Shown: positions 35,133 to 38,509 of the stretch, one piece after another
Layout: each line of letters begins with the position of its first letter
Position numbering within the stretch: the stretch's first letter is position 1
Assembly: GCF_000003605.2 (NCBI RefSeq)
Contig: NW_003109080.1
Location: 128,998 to 167,506, forward strand
DNA: 38,509 nucleotides
DNA from: Saccoglossus kowalevskii
Taxonomy: Eukaryota > Hemichordata > Enteropneusta > Harrimaniidae
Direction: 5' to 3'
Translations under genes and position numbers: made by a program
The notes under the pieces: generated by a model
The model's input: the letters and a program-made list of their open reading frames with translations, nothing else
Databases searched by the model: none
Told to the model about the DNA's origin: nothing

Positions 35133-35326
35133 TGAAAGAACCCCCTGTCCAGTGTGAGTTATGTGTGTGCCCTCTCATTAACGATAAGCAGGCCTTACAC
35201 TATGACAATAATTATACCACTGATGTCTCCGAAATTAAAGATCAAATATCGCATAATCGTTTGGAGTTTATCAACGAAAACACAAATACAGTACATTTGC
35301 CCCCTTTGACATGCAACAACAAATAG
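35133..35326 (+). CDS. Possible terminal exon, unknown protein
   Basis: An acceptor (TTTCACTAGCAG) is followed by an open frame reading KEPPVQCELCVCPLINDKQA, with a Cys-rich start and an acidic, polar remainder, ending in TAG. The phase is 1. It could be the last exon of a gene with exon(s) near 34.86 kb. No family is recognised, and it may be chance. Confidence 0.2.
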
Positions 35327-36739
35327 GATGAAGTTCGTTACATGTATGTATTAAGCAAGTCAGTAGAAGGCGTTATGAAAAGTGGAAACGAAATATGAAC
35401 CTTGCATAAGATTACGAATCAAGTAAAATAGTCGCCTCCTCATCTATTTAAGCAAGCTAGCGTTGTTGCACAACAATCACATACAATGCGCGCGGTGATA
35501 TATTTATTCTTTAACGAGTTGACCATTGGATTGTTCAGAGTTGTAGATTTCGAAAAGAAAAAAATATTACAAGAAAAAACAAATGTTTATAAATAAATAT
35601 AAGTAAATAGCGTCTTTCACCCAGACATTCAAATCGATATCCCCTGTATATCACAATCCCGTCAAATAGTATTCTCATAATCTTAAAATGCACGATGGCG
35701 CCCTTTGTGTTCTGCAAGCCCACTTGCGCATCTAGAGAGGGTTGCAAATCGAGTTGGGTTGGGAAGGATTTCACAATAAGTCAGGTAGACACAGATACAA
35801 TAGATCATGCAATTAAATGTAATAGAAAAATATAATAGCAATGTGTTAGTTTGAGTCTTAAGCCCGGTCGTTCAGTGATGAAGCAGAAATTATAATTGAA
35901 AGGAACAAAGACACGGTATGTGTAATATCTCCATGGTTACCTTCATATGTTCAAAATGCTTCAAGGGCTATTATAAATGATGTGATGAACGCTACTGTCC
36001 CAAACCAGCTTTAAATACATAAAGCTTTTGGGTGATAATCCTCTAACAAATCGTGAAAATATGTACATGAAATGACATGTTTCCGTGTCTGAGTCGTGTT
36101 CTCAAATCAATTATCTGTATTCTCATAAATTGCAATCACGTGACATCATAAATGTTACACTACTCATGATTTACTGTGCTAAGAATAAAGAGCTAACACA
36201 ATGGTCAGTCTGACAGACACTAATGAGCTATCTGCATCTCGATGTCAGTTATTAGCTTTTGAACCATATGTCTTTTTTTGGGGGGGTGGATCATGAATAT
36301 TCATAAGATTATGACTATGACGTGTATATTGTCCATCTGCCATGATTTCAATATTTTATTATCAGAAGAACAATGCCATTATAACTCGGGTCGGACTTAA
36401 TATCCCAACAACAATTTCTTATTGTTTCGCTTTATCCTATATTTTTCAGTGTTACAGTAGTACAGTGCAAATTCATTAAATGTCTAGTACTTATAGTACT
36501 CATTATAAGCATTATAATTATTATCTTGATTACCTGCGTTTTGTTCATCTATTTACCAATTTTACTCAGTTGATATATGCAGTTATTCGTAAAACTAGCA
36601 TATTCAGATTGGCAACGTGCTAAACAGGCTAGACAATTAATATTTTAGTGCTATTTGTAAGTTGCAAACTTCATATCATATATCTCAATTTTGTTTTGAG
36701 GCATATTTTCTATGCTTTGTGACGGAACAATTACTATAT
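35327..36739. other. Non-coding stretch, nothing recognised
   Basis: AT-rich sequence with a short G run near 36,284. No frame, RNA gene or repeat was recognised. Confidence 0.4.
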
Positions 36740-37055
36740 GCACTTCGAACAAAGGCAGTCTTGTAGCAATTTTAAGACGTGCAATATTTAAGTTTGCCTT
36801 TTGCGTTTCTCGGTTGAGCCTTTGAATATGATTTTTTGGTTAAATTGGCTGACAAATTAAAAACAGAAAAAATAGTAAACTTACACATACCATATGGAGT
36901 ATTATGTAATAAGATCTTATTGTGTTTATAGTGCTCTGGGAATTCTTTGGAATATTACTTGGGAATAATTGTCTGTATTAAAAGCTTTTTAACGTCAATG
37001 CCTTAGTATAACGCACGGGGGTTAAACAATCAACCACATAGTTGAACGAGTTGTG
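36740..37055. repeat. Inverted copy of the 28.7-28.99 kb repeat
   Basis: Reverse-complement match to 28695-28990, with shared runs such as GTTAAAAAGCTTTTAATAC and AACTCGTTCAACTA. It has extra sequence (about 20-30 bases) relative to the other copy near the middle. No lectin exon lies beside it at the distance seen in the intact genes. Confidence 0.7.
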
Positions 37056-38509
37056 GTCTTTAAAAATTTTCTTTTACGACATGTATAATGTCAGTCATTC
37101 GGAACAAAAGTTCAGGTACTTGATATTAACGTCAAGTAGATTACATTGACATTTTATGTTGGTAATTATATTAAGATAAACATTTATATGAATGCAATGG
37201 TAGTATTTATATGTAGTTTTAACAAGAGATCATGTTGACCTACCATTTGAAGTTGTTATGTGAATAACGCAACAAATTATCACCCAGTGTGACAAATTTG
37301 TCACATATAATATATTAAAGTTGTAATATATTACGTTGTTAAAAAATAATTGACATAAAATAAAAATTGTTCTAATTTAAATTGCATGATAATGACAATT
37401 AATTTCTTTGCATAATAGTAATGACATACGTATCCTTATAAGCACCATGATATAGCCGTGCAAATATTTGTATCCACATCAGTAAAGGTCTGATTGTAAT
37501 TTACAATTTAAGTAATATGTACATTTAACATTTGCCACATTATTACAAAATCGTATACTATCCAATTACATCTATAACTAACTAACAATACATTATCCAC
37601 CATGTAAGGAATTCTCCCACTGCGAATATGAAAACTTCACTTATATTATGTTTATATATCCCACGCTTTATAGTTTTAATATTACGTTGTGTCAGATTTA
37701 TTTTTTTACCTTACTTGCCAAATATTTTGTTTCTATATAATATTCAACGACTCAAATGTACAAATATTTATAAATAGACATTATATATTGTCATGAAGGC
37801 AACATAATATTGGAATATTCGATTTGAACATGAACATGCAGGTCTTTAAGGCAACAGTCGGTGTCCCATAGTCCCATAGAGACAGTCAGAGAGATGTTTA
37901 GGTGGGCGTAGAAGGGAAAGAGAGAGGACACATGGCTCTTTGTTGTTTTGTGGTTTGCAAAGTTAGATTTTTTTGTAAATATTTATATGTTGAGTTTATG
38001 CAAGGCTTCAAAGCCAATATCTACATTGGGCTGGAGTGTATGACTGGCGAATATTATTGATAACATACATTCTTAGCAGATTCTAGATGGGAGGTCATCT
38101 CGAATGAACCTTATTTTGGTGCAGGGAGAATGAAAAACAATTCATTGTTTACATGTCGTTTTCTTTTGTTTATTTGATGAGCTGCAATCATGGAAAAGTT
38201 TGTTCACATTACGTTTATATGTGATATGAACGAATCTATTCATATCATAATATAAATAACCTCACTCGTCGTGAATCAAGATTAAATACTACAGAGCAAC
38301 CATATACGCCGGTGCACATTAAAAAGAACTTAATTTTTTTTTATTTGTTAACATTACATAAAATTACAATCATAATCATCTATTTAAATAATACATATAG
38401 TATCTGTTAATATTATATATTATAATTGCAAAAATATTCGCTTAAGTAATGTGGCTACAGTTCAACTAGTCTTCCCCATTTTAATTTAGCTTAATGCTTA
38501 TTAATTTCG
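37056..38509. other. AT-rich right end, nothing recognised
   Basis: No coding frame, RNA gene or recognisable repeat, apart from a small direct repeat of GTCCCATA near 37,862-37,878. Confidence 0.4.

Noticed and set aside
1-38509. CRISPR arrays, bacterial operons, tRNA or rRNA genes
   Set aside because: No regularly spaced direct repeats, no tRNA arm consensus and no rRNA-like segment were seen; introns and gene families mark the window as animal DNA.

Overview
The window is eukaryotic DNA: AT-rich, with long non-coding stretches, GT-AG introns and no operon structure. It probably comes from a marine invertebrate, plausibly a mollusc or another animal with large C-type lectin and MYND gene families. 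The taxon is inferred from gene content only. All gene models were made by eye from open reading frames, splice dinucleotides and comparison of copies inside the window.

Layout. (1) 1-9.8 kb: a MYND zinc-finger family (the animal MYND/DUF4470-like type) on the minus strand. One copy at about 2.45-3.65 kb is truncated and dead. A second copy at 7.02-9.80 kb forms a two-exon gene of 528 codons, but its conserved C-terminal end lies out of frame downstream. Its intron carries a 660-bp DNA transposon with 26-bp inverted ends and a 7-bp target duplication. A third, heavily decayed copy lies at 27.2-28.4 kb. (2) 9.8-14.3 kb: mostly empty, apart from two abutting TTAA-flanked MITE-like elements (11.96-12.31 kb) and a frameshifted Crypton-type tyrosine recombinase gene (13.17-14.32 kb, minus). 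(3) 14.6-26.5 kb: a very large imperfect inverted repeat with arms of about 5.5 kb on either side of an 856-N assembly gap. Each arm carries one gene for a membrane C-type lectin: C-type lectin domain, Thr/Ser-rich stalk, transmembrane helix and a very short tail. The two genes point away from each other and their 5' ends fall in the gap. (4) 26.5-38.5 kb: a relic of the same MITE type abuts the right arm. Next come the third MYND copy, a third and broken lectin unit (28.7-31.3 kb), an inverted 0.3-kb copy of lectin-associated sequence at 36.7-37.1 kb, short tandem repeats, and weak candidate exons at 33.5-35.3 kb.

The clear theme is local duplication and decay. A C-type lectin family and a MYND family have been copied within one accessory-like region that is also rich in DNA transposon relics. 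The three lectin copies differ at the tripeptide that normally sets sugar specificity (EPN, EPS, QTN), which suggests a diversifying recognition family. The inverted arrangement meets exactly at an assembly gap, and both contig ends are frameshifted there, so the head-to-head layout needs independent confirmation.
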